Below are positions 8,886-17,863 of a stretch of 64,000 nt of DNA, one piece after another; the stretch's first letter is position 1, and every line of letters starts with the position of its first letter. This stretch comes from Labilibaculum sp041595635. Its GTDB lineage: Bacteria; Bacteroidota; Bacteroidia; Bacteroidales; Marinifilaceae. The stretch lies in the NCBI RefSeq assembly GCF_041595635.1, contig NZ_JBFHJW010000014.1, positions 1 through 64,000 on the forward strand, written 5' to 3'. The notes under the pieces were generated by a model that searched no databases, was not told the origin of the DNA, and saw only the letters and a program-made list of their open reading frames with translations. Position numbers and translations under genes: made by a program.

Positions 8886-9455
8886 TTGAGAAATATCAAG
8901 AATATTAGTAAAAGCATTGTAGTCCTTTTGGGGATTACAATGCTTTTGTCTTGTGAAAACAGTATCAAGGAGGTACAAAATATCACAAAAACAGATCAAA
9001 GTCCCATACTCTCAGGCGAGGATGTTGAATTCATTTTTACCGATTCAACCCGAATTAAGTATCGTGCATTTGCGGTTGAATTCACCCAAATAAAAACAGA
9101 GGATACTCAATACGACGAATTTCAAAAAGGAGGCAAAATAATTTCCTACGAAAAAGATGGTTCGATTGCTGGAGAAATTAAAGCGAACTACGCTAAACAT
9201 TTTGTAAAAGATGAATTGTGGGAACTTCGAAATAATGTAGTAGCTGTAAGCGATGATGGCAAAACAATCAATACTGAATTGATGTATTGGAATCAAGGAA
9301 AAGGCCTCATTTACTCCGATCAATATGTAAGAATTACCACTGATGACGGACAAGTTTTAGAGGGGAATAGTTTTTCTTCAGATGACAAAATGAATAGAAT
9401 TGTTCTTAAAAAAGTACAAGGTGAAGTATATTTAAATGACGAAACAGAACAATAA
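8886..9455 (+). CDS. lptC: LPS export component LptC
   Basis: The 189-residue protein fits the LptC family, which passes lipopolysaccharide from the LptBFG extractor to the periplasmic LptA bridge. The middle and C-terminal parts show the repeated beta-strand pattern of the OstA/LptC jellyroll, for example GKIISYEKDGSIAGEI, WELRNNVVAVSDDGK and VRITTDDGQVLEGNSF. The N-terminus has a hydrophobic helix ending in LLSC at about residue 23, which resembles a lipobox, unlike the plain transmembrane anchor of E. coli LptC. The start is TTG: an in-frame TAA lies 15 bases upstream and there is no ATG before the signal. It is linked to the TPR gene by a four-base gap. Confidence 0.82.
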   Translation: MRNIKNISKSIVVLLGITMLLSCENSIKEVQNITKTDQSPILSGEDVEFIFTDSTRIKYRAFAVEFTQIKTEDTQYDEFQKGGKIISYEKDGSIAGEIKANYAKHFVKDELWELRNNVVAVSDDGKTINTELMYWNQGKGLIYSDQYVRITTDDGQVLEGNSFSSDDKMNRIVLKKVQGEVYLNDETEQ

Positions 9456-9490
9456 GAGGAAAATCATACTATATTGCAGGTAAAATCAAT

Positions 9491-9700
9491 ATGAAAATGA
9501 AACAAAAACTACCTTTTATCCTAGAGCTAATCTGGTTACTTGTAATGATAACAGGTTTATTAGCTGCCATAAGTAAAACTTTAACGGTAGGATTTTCCGA
9601 TAGCATTTTACTGTATGTAATTTCAGGAATTGCAGCTTTAATGTATGGGTGGAGAAGATATTTACGAAAATCACAAGAGAAAAACCAAGCTGAAAAGTAA
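9491..9700 (+). CDS. Small two-helix membrane protein
   Basis: The 69-residue protein has two hydrophobic segments (about residues 9-26 and 38-52) and a strongly basic C-terminal tail (WRRYLRKSQEKNQAEK), giving both ends a cytoplasmic prediction. No family is recognised. It lies 35 bases after lptC, and its stop TAA is immediately followed by the ATG of the CorC-like gene, so it is probably translated as part of that operon. A second ATG two codons in is an equally possible start. The tight packing supports a real gene; the function is unknown. Confidence 0.65.
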   Translation: MKMKQKLPFILELIWLLVMITGLLAAISKTLTVGFSDSILLYVISGIAALMYGWRRYLRKSQEKNQAEK

Positions 9701-10957
9701 ATGAGTGAGCTGATCATCATTGTAATCATGTTAACCTTATCCGCATTTTTCTCGGGAATGGAAATTGCATTTATCGCAGCCAATAAGTTGCGTATGGAAC
9801 TTGACCGAAGTAAAAATACGATTTCGGCAAAGGTTATTTCTATTTTCTCGCGTTTTCCGGGTCATTTCATAAGTACATTACTTGTTGGGAACAATATCGC
9901 TCTTGTGGTATATGGAATTCTTATGGCCAAGCTTTTAGAACCAAGCATAGCTATATGGGTTCATACCGAATCGCTCATTTTAGCGATACAAACTGTCGTT
10001 TCGACCCTACTAATTTTAGTCACAGCCGAATTTATTCCCAAAACACTTTTCAGAATTAATCCCAATTTAGCATTAAACTTATTTGCCCTTCCGGTGATGT
10101 TTTTCTACATCCTTTTTTACCCAATTACTTCGTTCACAATATTTTTATCGAAAAATATTATTCGCAAAGTTTTTAAAACCAACATCAGCGAAGACGAAGA
10201 AACTCAAGCCTTCGGAAAAGTAGATTTGGATCATCTGGTTCAGGAGGGACAAGAGACACAAACTATTGCCGAAGATGATCTTCATGATATTAAATTATTC
10301 CGAAATGCCCTCGATTTTTCGAAAGTAAAACTGCGTGAATGCATCGTTCCCAGAAACGAAATTCAAGCCTTAGATATCAATGGCAGCATTGAAGATGTTA
10401 CTCAAAAATTTATCGAAACAGGCTTTTCACGAATTTTAATTTACAAAGAATCTATCGATAACATTATCGGTTACATTCACTCATCGGTTATTTTTCGAAA
10501 TCCGCAAAGTATCAAGTCAGGTCTAACAAATATTATTATTGTTCCTGATACCATGCCAGCCCACAAATTATTGAACCTATTTACTCGCGAACATAGAAGT
10601 GTGGCCGTAGTTGTTGATGAATTTGGTGGAACAGCCGGTATGGTGACCATAGAAGATATCATGGAAGAAATTTTTGGTGAGATAGAAGATGAACACGATG
10701 AAATTGACCTGGAAGAGCAAAAAATTTCCGATACAGAATATATTTTTGCAGGTAGATTAGAAATTGACTATCTAAACGACAAATACGAACTTAACCTACC
10801 TGTATCTGAAGACTTTGAAACCTTAAATGGATTCCTTTTGTTTACTCAGGAAAGCATACCCGATTTTAATGAAACCATTCGCATCGAAAATTTTCACTTT
10901 AAAATTCTGGAAGTAAGCAATACCAGAGTAATAAAAATAAGACTTACCATTCACTAA
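9701..10957 (+). CDS. CNNM/CorC (HlyC)-family membrane protein, GldE-like
   Basis: The 418-residue protein has an N-terminal DUF21 transmembrane domain with about four helices (start LSAFFSGMEIAFIAANKLR, the family hallmark), a tandem CBS pair at about residues 200-325 (VPRNEIQALD, VVVDEFGGTAGMVTIEDIMEEIFGEIEDEHD) and a C-terminal CorC_HlyC domain. Relatives include Mg2+/Co2+ efflux proteins and the Bacteroidota GldE gliding accessory protein. Metal transport or a GldE-like role cannot be separated here; gldD is not adjacent, which weakens the gliding idea. The ATG directly abuts the preceding stop. The DEFGGTAG motif is intact. Confidence 0.88.
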   Translation: MSELIIIVIMLTLSAFFSGMEIAFIAANKLRMELDRSKNTISAKVISIFSRFPGHFISTLLVGNNIALVVYGILMAKLLEPSIAIWVHTESLILAIQTVVSTLLILVTAEFIPKTLFRINPNLALNLFALPVMFFYILFYPITSFTIFLSKNIIRKVFKTNISEDEETQAFGKVDLDHLVQEGQETQTIAEDDLHDIKLFRNALDFSKVKLRECIVPRNEIQALDINGSIEDVTQKFIETGFSRILIYKESIDNIIGYIHSSVIFRNPQSIKSGLTNIIIVPDTMPAHKLLNLFTREHRSVAVVVDEFGGTAGMVTIEDIMEEIFGEIEDEHDEIDLEEQKISDTEYIFAGRLEIDYLNDKYELNLPVSEDFETLNGFLLFTQESIPDFNETIRIENFHFKILEVSNTRVIKIRLTIH

Positions 10958-11208
10958 TCGCCACCTATTTTTACACTTCAATTCAGAAGAAAAAAAGATC
11001 CATTTAAGCGAATACAAACAACTTAAAGAGAGTATAATTTATCGTTTACCACTAGGCAATCGACTCTATTTATGCAGATTAAATTAACTACTTCACAGTC
11101 TCTTTTTATTTTACTATAAAACCCCGAAAAGCTATTGGAATAAAAGGCTATGATTTCTCATTTTTTTGTATATTCGTAGCCTAATTAAGAATATTTAAAT
11201 CTTTTTCG

Positions 11209-13332
11209 ATGGCAACATTACAAAAAATAAGAAATCGTGGTGTTTTTATAGGGATCATTATTGGTGGTGCTCTTCTCGCATTTATTGCAGGAGATGCTCT
11301 AAAATCAGGTGGTTCGCTAATAGCAAACTCACGAAATGAGATGGCAGAAATTGCAGGGGAGTCAATCAACATTCGTGATTTCCAAAACCGATTCAATCAT
11401 AGTTTAGAGGTTAGTAAACTAATGTCAGGACAGAGTTCGATTCCATCGGAAGAAACAGAACGTTTAAGAGAACAAGTATGGCAACAAATGGTTCAGGAAT
11501 TTGTGATGAACCAAGAGTATGATGAGTTAGGAATCTCAATTTCTTCGGAAGAATTATTTGATATGGTTCAAGGTCGTAATATTGATCCTACAATACGCCA
11601 GTTGTTTCAGAACGAAAATGGATTGGTTGACAAAGATCAAGTTATTGCAACTTTAAAGCAATTAATCTCGGCGCCTAACGGAACTCCTCAAAAAGCCTAC
11701 TGGTTAAACATCGAAGAAGCAATCACAACACAAAGAGCTCTTACCAAGTACAATACTTTAGTTCAAAAAGGTCTTTATATGCCAAATGCACTAGCTAAAG
11801 ACATGGTGGCTAAAGCGAGTAAAAAAGTTGATTTCAACTATGTGGTAAAAAGTTACAATTTAATTTCTGACAGTACAATTACAGTTTCAGACTCAGAAAT
11901 TAAAGAATACTACAACAATCACCAGGAACTTTTTAAACAAACAGAATCAAGAAAAATTGATTACGTATCGTTTGATGTTGAGCCTTCAACAGAAGATTAC
12001 AAAGACACAGAAAAGTGGATTTCTGATTTAAAAGCTGATTTTATTAAAGAAAACAATAACATTCAATTCGTAGAATTGAATGGAGATACCGATTTTAACT
12101 CTTTCTACTTTAAAGCAGGAGAAATTAGCAATTCTGAACTTGGTGCGTTCACAACTTCAGCCAAAAAAGGTGATATATACGGTCCTTATTTTGAAAATGA
12201 GACTTATAAAATGGCCAAAGTTAATGAAGTAAAAATGCTTCCTGATTCGGTAAAAGCACGTCATATTTTAATTCGCCCTATAAATGGTGACTTTAATAGT
12301 GCTGAAGCTAAAGCTGATAGCATTAAAGATTTACTCAATAAAGGATCTCAGTTTGCCAAGTTGGCCAAAGAGAATTCTGCAGATCAAAATTCCGCAGTAA
12401 ATGGTGGTGATCTAGGATGGTTTACACAAGGTAAAATGGTTCAAGCCTTTAATGACGCTGCATTTTCTTCATCAAAGAATGAAGTAAAAGTAGTTATGAC
12501 TCAATTTGGAGCTCACGTAATTCAGGTTACTAACATGAGTAAATTGGAACGTAAAGTTCAACTTGCTATTGTTGACCGTAAAGTAGAAGCCAGTCAAAAA
12601 ACCATTCAGCTTGCCTATGCAAAAGCTCGTACTTTTGCCGGAAATAATATTGAAAGAACTTCATTCTTGAAAGCCATCACAAGTGAGAATCTAAGTCGTA
12701 GAAGTGCAAACCTTAAAAGGGATACTAAATTAATTCCAGGACTAGAAAACTCTAGAGAATTGGTTAGAGCTGCATACCAAACCGAAGACATGGAAACTAT
12801 CCTTTTAAATAGTGATAATTCTGCTGTTTTTGAATTTGGAGACAAATTTGTTATTGCCATCTTATCGGACATTAAAGAAGAAGGAATTGCATCTGTTCAA
12901 GATAAAGCTGCTGAAATAAAAAGAGCTGTGAGAAGAGATAAAAAAGCTGATCTTATTATTGCTGAAATGACAAAAAGCAGTGTTGGCGCTCAAAGTTTAC
13001 TTTCGGTAGCACAAAAAGAAAACTTGGAAGTAAAAACAGCTACTGGCATTAGTTTTCAGTCGTTCCAGATTCCTGGAGCAGGAATAGAACCATCTGTAAT
13101 TAGTACTGCATCAATGCTTGAAAAAGATAAAATCTCGACTCCAATAAAAGGAAATCAAGGTGTTTACATGCTTTCATTAACCAACGAAAATGTTGATGAA
13201 GTTTCGGATTTGAGTGTTGAAACTTTTAAATCAAGATTAGAGCAAGGTTACCAATACCGCACCAATTATCAAGCGTACCAAGCATTAAAAGAAAATGCGA
13301 ATGTTATCGATAAAAGATACAAGTTTTACTAG
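11209..13332 (+). CDS. ppiD: PpiD-like membrane-anchored peptidyl-prolyl isomerase
   Basis: The 707-residue protein has a short cytoplasmic start (MATLQKIRNRG), one transmembrane helix at about 12-30, and a large periplasmic region. It opens with a SurA_N-like chaperone segment and contains one parvulin domain at about residues 345-445 (KARHILIRP, NGGDLGWFTQGKMVQAFNDAAF, TQFGAHVIQV). A second, degenerate parvulin-like part may follow. This is the PpiD/SurA layout, a foldase for proteins crossing the periplasm, of the length usual in Bacteroidota. It is the last gene of the envelope run, 251 bases after the CorC-like gene, with a weak TATATTCG -7 match at 11169-11176 and a strong terminator after it. 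Confidence 0.9.
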   Translation: MATLQKIRNRGVFIGIIIGGALLAFIAGDALKSGGSLIANSRNEMAEIAGESINIRDFQNRFNHSLEVSKLMSGQSSIPSEETERLREQVWQQMVQEFVMNQEYDELGISISSEELFDMVQGRNIDPTIRQLFQNENGLVDKDQVIATLKQLISAPNGTPQKAYWLNIEEAITTQRALTKYNTLVQKGLYMPNALAKDMVAKASKKVDFNYVVKSYNLISDSTITVSDSEIKEYYNNHQELFKQTESRKIDYVSFDVEPSTEDYKDTEKWISDLKADFIKENNNIQFVELNGDTDFNSFYFKAGEISNSELGAFTTSAKKGDIYGPYFENETYKMAKVNEVKMLPDSVKARHILIRPINGDFNSAEAKADSIKDLLNKGSQFAKLAKENSADQNSAVNGGDLGWFTQGKMVQAFNDAAFSSSKNEVKVVMTQFGAHVIQVTNMSKLERKVQLAIVDRKVEASQKTIQLAYAKARTFAGNNIERTSFLKAITSENLSRRSANLKRDTKLIPGLENSRELVRAAYQTEDMETILLNSDNSAVFEFGDKFVIAILSDIKEEGIASVQDKAAEIKRAVRRDKKADLIIAEMTKSSVGAQSLLSVAQKENLEVKTATGISFQSFQIPGAGIEPSVISTASMLEKDKISTPIKGNQGVYMLSLTNENVDEVSDLSVETFKSRLEQGYQYRTNYQAYQALKENANVIDKRYKFY

Positions 13333-13342
13333 AAAGTAGAAC

Positions 13343-13385
13343 CAAAAAAAAAGTGGGATGATCATGATCATCCCATTTTTTTTTG
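13343..13385 (+). terminator. Terminator after ppiD
   Basis: The palindrome TGGGATGATCA/TGATCATCCCA sits between a nine-base A-run and a ten-base T-run, giving a long A/T-extended stem. It lies about 20 bases beyond the ppiD stop. Confidence 0.85.
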
Positions 13386-13430
13386 CCTAATAATTTACTA
13401 TTCCTACATAATCGTTACAGATTTTTAAAC

Positions 13431-13460
13431 AAAAAAAAAGGTTTAGTTTTTAGCTAAACC
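13431..13460 (-). terminator. Terminator for the dcw cluster (end of yqeY)
   Basis: Read on the minus strand, GGTTTAG and CTAAACC form a 7-bp stem with a seven-base loop followed by nine Ts. It is placed 24 bases past the yqeY stop and marks the end of the division gene cluster. Confidence 0.75.
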
Positions 13461-13483
13461 GCTCTTTTTTAGATGTAAAAACA

Positions 13484-13930
13484 CTAAGACAAAAGCTCTT
13501 TCACTTTATCGGCAATGGCTTTTCCATCAGCTTTTCCATTTAGTTCTTTGGAAGCCATACCCATTACTTTTCCCATTTCCTTCATAGAGGTAGCTCCTGT
13601 TTTATTCACTATTTCCTGAACTGCAAGAGTCAAGTCTTCATTACTCAATTGAGCAGGAAGGTATTGCTCCAGAAAGCCCAGTTCTAACAATTCTTTTTCA
13701 GCTAAATCTTCACGCCCTCCCTCAGAATAAGTCTTGGCAGAATCTTTACGTTGTTTTACCAATTTCTGAATAATCTTAAGAGCTGAATCGTTATCAAGCT
13801 CATGTGTTCCTGTTTTAGTCATTTCTAAGGTAAATCCAGTTTTCACGGCCCGAAGCGCTTCTAAACGTGCTCTTTCTTTTGCCTTCATGGCAGTTTTAAT
13901 ATCTGAATTAATCTGTTCTAATAAATTCAT
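13484..13930 (-). CDS. yqeY: GatB/YqeY-domain protein
   Basis: The 148-residue protein is the stand-alone YqeY module, related to the C-terminal tail domain of the amidotransferase subunit GatB. It opens LLEQINSDIKTAMKAKER, carries the helical region ending QRKDSA.TY.EGGR.DL, and closes with KEMGKVMGMASKELNGKADGKAI, all typical. The family is thought to bind tRNA, but the cellular role is not settled. It is the last gene of the dcw cluster, 43 bases after the second ftsZ, and is followed by a terminator. This position after ftsZ is common in Bacteroidota, so it is not an intruder. Confidence 0.9.
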   Translation of the reverse strand: MNLLEQINSDIKTAMKAKERARLEALRAVKTGFTLEMTKTGTHELDNDSALKIIQKLVKQRKDSAKTYSEGGREDLAEKELLELGFLEQYLPAQLSNEDLTLAVQEIVNKTGATSMKEMGKVMGMASKELNGKADGKAIADKVKELLS

Positions 13931-13973
13931 TACTATATGTATTAAATATGATTAAGTTTCATTTTGTCACCAA

Positions 13974-15209
13974 CTACTCTTCATCGAGAGTAAAACGGAC
14001 TATATTGCCCGATTTGAATTCTTGCTCTCCTATGTTCTTTTGTCTGCGTTTATAAGCGGGAATGTTTTCCATTTCATCAATCTCGTTGTCCTTTAGGTTG
14101 GTTAAAATCACCTTCTTTTCTTCTGTTTTCTTTTGTTCTTCTTCCAATTTAATTTTCATTTGCTCACTAGTCGTATTGTTACTTCTAGCTGCCTGAAAAG
14201 AATTTGGTTTAGAGGCAAGTTTTTCTTCAGGAATCAAACCGTTATCGAATCCTGTTGCAATAATTGTTACTGACACTTTATTTTCCAAGGCAGAATCGTG
14301 GCCAGTCCCCCAAATAATGGAAGCACTATCACCAACTGCCTCCTGAACATAGTCAGTAATTTGTCCCACTTCGTCCATAGTAACTTCTTCCTCACCTGAA
14401 CTAATGTTCAAAAGAATATTTCGAGCCCCTCTAACATCATTACTATTCAACAATGGGGAAGTAAGCGCTTCGCGGATAGCCATTACTGCGCGGTCTTCTC
14501 CCTCGGCCGAAGCAGATCCCATAACGGCAACACCACTATCAGTCATTACCGTTTTAACATCTTCAAAATCAACATTGATATAGCCATGAAGAGTAATGAT
14601 CTCGGCAATTCCCTTAGCAGCTGTTGCCAACACATCATCGGCTTTCGAAAAGGCTGTTGAAAGTTTCAGATCGCCATAAATCTCACTTAATTTTTCATTG
14701 TTAATCACCAAAAGGGAATCCACATTCTCTTTCAGCTTATTAATTCCGGCAATGGCTTGATGCAATCGCTGACGACCTTCAAAACGAAATGGAATCGTAA
14801 CAATTCCTACTGTTAAAATACCCATTTCTTTAGCTGCCTTGGCAATAACAGGAGCGGCTCCGGTTCCTGTTCCTCCCCCCATACCTGCGGTAATAAAAAC
14901 CATTTTGGTATTATCGGCAAGAACTTCATTCACATCGTCTAAATTCTCGATAGCAGATTGCTCTCCTCTTTCTGGTTTATTTCCAGCACCGCGGCCTTCG
15001 GTTAGCGATTCTCCCAACTGAATTTTCACTGGAATCTCACTCGTTTCTAAAGCTTGAGCATCGGTATTGCAAATAATAAAATCTACATCCTTTATGCCTT
15101 GCTTGTACATGTAATTTACAGCGTTACCACCTCCACCACCAACACCAATTACTTTTATAATTGATGATTCATTTTGGGCCAAGCTAAAATCAATTAAATC
15201 CTCAGTCAT
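13974..15209 (-). CDS. ftsZ: Cell division protein FtsZ, second copy (FtsZ-B)
   Basis: This 411-residue tubulin homologue is a complete FtsZ: GTP-binding GVGGGGGNAV near residue 22-31, the tubulin signature GGGTGTG at 111-117, and the synergy-loop residues N212, D214 and D217 (NVDFEDVKTVM) needed for GTP hydrolysis between subunits. After the core comes a charged linker and then ENIPAYKRRQ at about 381-390, which looks like the conserved C-terminal peptide that binds FtsA. About 22 more residues follow it, an unusual extension. The gene lies 41 bases after the other ftsZ, in the same frame of organisation. By eye the first 60 aligned core residues match the other copy at roughly three of four positions. 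Both copies should be active GTPases. Confidence 0.95.
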   Translation of the reverse strand: MTEDLIDFSLAQNESSIIKVIGVGGGGGNAVNYMYKQGIKDVDFIICNTDAQALETSEIPVKIQLGESLTEGRGAGNKPERGEQSAIENLDDVNEVLADNTKMVFITAGMGGGTGTGAAPVIAKAAKEMGILTVGIVTIPFRFEGRQRLHQAIAGINKLKENVDSLLVINNEKLSEIYGDLKLSTAFSKADDVLATAAKGIAEIITLHGYINVDFEDVKTVMTDSGVAVMGSASAEGEDRAVMAIREALTSPLLNSNDVRGARNILLNISSGEEEVTMDEVGQITDYVQEAVGDSASIIWGTGHDSALENKVSVTIIATGFDNGLIPEEKLASKPNSFQAARSNNTTSEQMKIKLEEEQKKTEEKKVILTNLKDNEIDEMENIPAYKRRQKNIGEQEFKSGNIVRFTLDEE

Positions 15210-15250
15210 TACTCTAAAAATATCTATTCCAATTTTTCATCGCAGTCACA

Positions 15251-16564
15251 CTACATCGATGAATCATTATTATCAAAAATCTGTGTTAACTTACCCTTCA
15301 ACCAATTATCAAGGCTTTCTTTTTTGTGTTCTACATCCGGTTTCTCTTTACTCGCCACTTTTTCATCGGTTTTATTCACTACAATCAATTCTTTTTCCTC
15401 GGAAGGTTCAAAAGAATCGTTGCGAAATTCTTCAGAACGCTTTCTCATCATTTCTTCTCTTCTGAATTTTTCTTCTCGTTTTTTTGCAGCTGCAATTTCT
15501 TCTGCTTCGGCAGGATTCTCAATAATCAATTCGAGTTTTGGTCTCACTTTCGCAGGCTCATTTCTAGGTCCAATAGTTAGTTCGGGAATGGGACTCTCAG
15601 AAAAGCCAGTGGCAATAATTGTCACACTCAACTCGTCTTCCAGTTTATCGCTATTTCCATTTCCCCAAATAATACTCACTTCATCCCCTACTACATCGTG
15701 AACATAGTCGGTAATCATACTAACCTCTTGCATGGTGACCTCATCCTTACCTGAGATGATATTCAATAAAATATTCCTGGCTCCACAAATATTATTACTA
15801 TTCAATAAAGGAGAATTAAGCGCCTCCTCAATGGCTTTTATGGCACGGTCTTCGCCTGAAGCTGATGACGATCCCATAACGGCCACACCACTATTTCTCA
15901 TAACAGTTTCCACATCGGCAAAATCGACGTTTACATATCCATGCACTGTAATTATTTCGGCAATACTTTTAGCTGCAATCGATAAAACATCATCGGCCTT
16001 TGCAAAGGCATCCGAGAGTTTCAAATCGCCATACATCATGCGCAACTTTTCGTTGTTGATTATCAGGAGGGCATCAACATGTTTTTCTAGATTGGCGATT
16101 CCTTCCATAGCCTGTTCAATTCGTCTTTTTCCCTCGAACCGAAAAGGAATGGTAACAATCCCAACAGTTAGTACGCCCTGTTTTCTGGCTGTTTCAGCAA
16201 TAATAGGAGCGGCCCCTGTTCCGGTTCCTCCACCCATTCCTGCTGTAACAAATATCATTTTTGTTTTTTGACTTAAAACCTTATTAATTTCATCTATACT
16301 TTCTTTAGCAGACTCTCTACCTTTTTCTGGTTTATTTCCAGCCCCTCTTCCTTCGGTGAGTGATCTACCCAATTGTACTTTTATGGGCACAGGGCTGTTT
16401 TCCAGAGCCTGAGCATCCGTATTACAAATCACAAAATCCACCCCAGTGATTCCTTCTTTAAGCATGTGATTGACAGCATTACTTCCACCGCCACCCACTC
16501 CAATCACTTTTATAATGGATTTTTCTTTTGGTTCAAAATCAACTGGTAACAATTCATCAATCAT
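15251..16564 (-). CDS. ftsZ: Cell division protein FtsZ, first copy (FtsZ-A)
   Basis: This 437-residue protein follows ftsA directly, the usual place of ftsZ. The core is intact: GVGGGGSNAV near 22-31, GGGTGTG at 111-117, and N212, D214 and D217 in NVDFADVETVM. The linker from about residue 330 is long and highly charged (stretches such as AAKKREEKFRREEMMRKR). The tail ends in LDNWLKGKLTQIF followed by DNNDSSM, which reads as an amphipathic helix and does not contain the IPAY-x-RR motif of the neighbouring copy. It therefore may not bind FtsA in the usual way (inference). It could instead contact another partner or the membrane. Core residue numbering is identical in the two copies, pointing to tandem duplication. 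Confidence 0.95.
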   Translation of the reverse strand: MIDELLPVDFEPKEKSIIKVIGVGGGGSNAVNHMLKEGITGVDFVICNTDAQALENSPVPIKVQLGRSLTEGRGAGNKPEKGRESAKESIDEINKVLSQKTKMIFVTAGMGGGTGTGAAPIIAETARKQGVLTVGIVTIPFRFEGKRRIEQAMEGIANLEKHVDALLIINNEKLRMMYGDLKLSDAFAKADDVLSIAAKSIAEIITVHGYVNVDFADVETVMRNSGVAVMGSSSASGEDRAIKAIEEALNSPLLNSNNICGARNILLNIISGKDEVTMQEVSMITDYVHDVVGDEVSIIWGNGNSDKLEDELSVTIIATGFSESPIPELTIGPRNEPAKVRPKLELIIENPAEAEEIAAAKKREEKFRREEMMRKRSEEFRNDSFEPSEEKELIVVNKTDEKVASKEKPDVEHKKESLDNWLKGKLTQIFDNNDSSM

Positions 16565-16608
16565 GGTGTCACAAGTATTAGGGTTAGAAATTTTTATTAT
16601 ATATTTTT

Positions 16609-17862
16609 TTAATCTTCGGTATCAAACATAGCGCCAAAAAATCGTTTAAATAGATTCATTTTAGATCCTGTATCCTTATCGTTTCCTAAATCTTTTTCGT
16701 TTTCAATAGGTTTGTTTAACCCATTTAAAATAAGTCCTATTCCGGTAGCATAAATTGGCTGATTTAAAGCCTCATCCAATATAATTTTTGAGGTAGAATC
16801 AGGATATCCAATGCGAACATCTATTCCTGTTTTGCGTTGAGTTAGCACATCGAGATTTCTTAAAAGAGCACCACCTCCAGTCAAAACAATACCAGCACCA
16901 ATTTTATCATGTAATCCGGTTAGTTCGATCTGGAACTTCACACTTTCAATGATCTCTTCCATTCGACATTGAATAATTTGGGCCAAAGTTTTAAAGGATA
17001 TCTCTTTGGGATCCCATCCTCCAACACTTGGAATAGTAACCACTTTCTCTTCATCAACCAAATCAGCGACAGCCTCGCCAAATTGAATTTTTAAGGCTTC
17101 GGCTTGTTTTATTAGTACCGAACAACCTTCCTTAATATCGCGGGTAACAATATCGCCTCCAAAAGGAATAACAGCTGTATGTCTCAAAATTCCATCGAAA
17201 TAAACTGTGATATCGGTAGTACCGCCGCCAATATCAACCAAAACAACTCCTGCTTCTTTTTCCTCTTCGCTCAATACTGCCAATGATGAAGCCAATGGTT
17301 CCAATACCAATTCTTCGATCTCCAAACCAACTTCCTTAACACACTTTTCGATATTTCGAGCCGAAGCAGTTCTTCCAATTATGATGTTAAAATTACCATC
17401 TAACCGACGACCAGCCATTCCCACTGGATTACGAATTCCAGCTTCCTTATCAACCACAAAATCTTGCGGAATTACATGCAATATTTGCTCTCCTACCTCG
17501 ATAGGTATTCTGAAATTTTCATTCAATATCTCTTCAACATCCAGTTTTGAAATTTCACCAACTCCGTTCTGAATGTATTTAAACTGTCTATTTTTAATGC
17601 TACGAATGTGCTGACCTGCAATCCCAACATAAACTTTCGAAATGTTTTTATTTGATTTCGCTTGTAAACGGTCAACCACTTCGCGGATAGCTCCAATGGT
17701 ATCCTCGATACTATGGATTACGCCCCTTTTTACACCTCTCGATACAGTTTTTTCCATGCCGATGATCCTCAATCGGCCATCTGAATCGATTTCCCCCATA
17801 ATGGCAACAATTTTAGTTGTGCCTATGTCGATAGCTGCGATTATATTATTTTTTACTCCCAT
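16609..17862 (-). CDS. ftsA: Cell division protein FtsA
   Basis: This actin-like ATPase anchors FtsZ filaments to the membrane and recruits the divisome. The 417 residues show the phosphate-1 motif AAIDIGTTKIVAI near the start, the SHS2 (1C) insertion at about 85-165, phosphate-2 VLVDIGGGTTDITV near 210-223 and the adenosine motif GIVLTGGGALL near 330. The C-terminus ends with the amphipathic membrane-targeting helix KMNLFKRFFGAMF. The start ATG lies one base after the ftsQ stop, and 44 bases separate the stop from the first ftsZ. Confidence 0.96.
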   Translation of the reverse strand: MGVKNNIIAAIDIGTTKIVAIMGEIDSDGRLRIIGMEKTVSRGVKRGVIHSIEDTIGAIREVVDRLQAKSNKNISKVYVGIAGQHIRSIKNRQFKYIQNGVGEISKLDVEEILNENFRIPIEVGEQILHVIPQDFVVDKEAGIRNPVGMAGRRLDGNFNIIIGRTASARNIEKCVKEVGLEIEELVLEPLASSLAVLSEEEKEAGVVLVDIGGGTTDITVYFDGILRHTAVIPFGGDIVTRDIKEGCSVLIKQAEALKIQFGEAVADLVDEEKVVTIPSVGGWDPKEISFKTLAQIIQCRMEEIIESVKFQIELTGLHDKIGAGIVLTGGGALLRNLDVLTQRKTGIDVRIGYPDSTSKIILDEALNQPIYATGIGLILNGLNKPIENEKDLGNDKDTGSKMNLFKRFFGAMFDTED

Positions 17863-17863
17863 T

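Noticed and set aside
10936..11085. Open frame of about 50 codons (ending LPLGNRLYLCRLN) between the CorC-like gene and ppiD
   Set aside because: It overlaps the end of the upstream gene, has no ATG at a sensible place and no recognisable family; chance is the best explanation.
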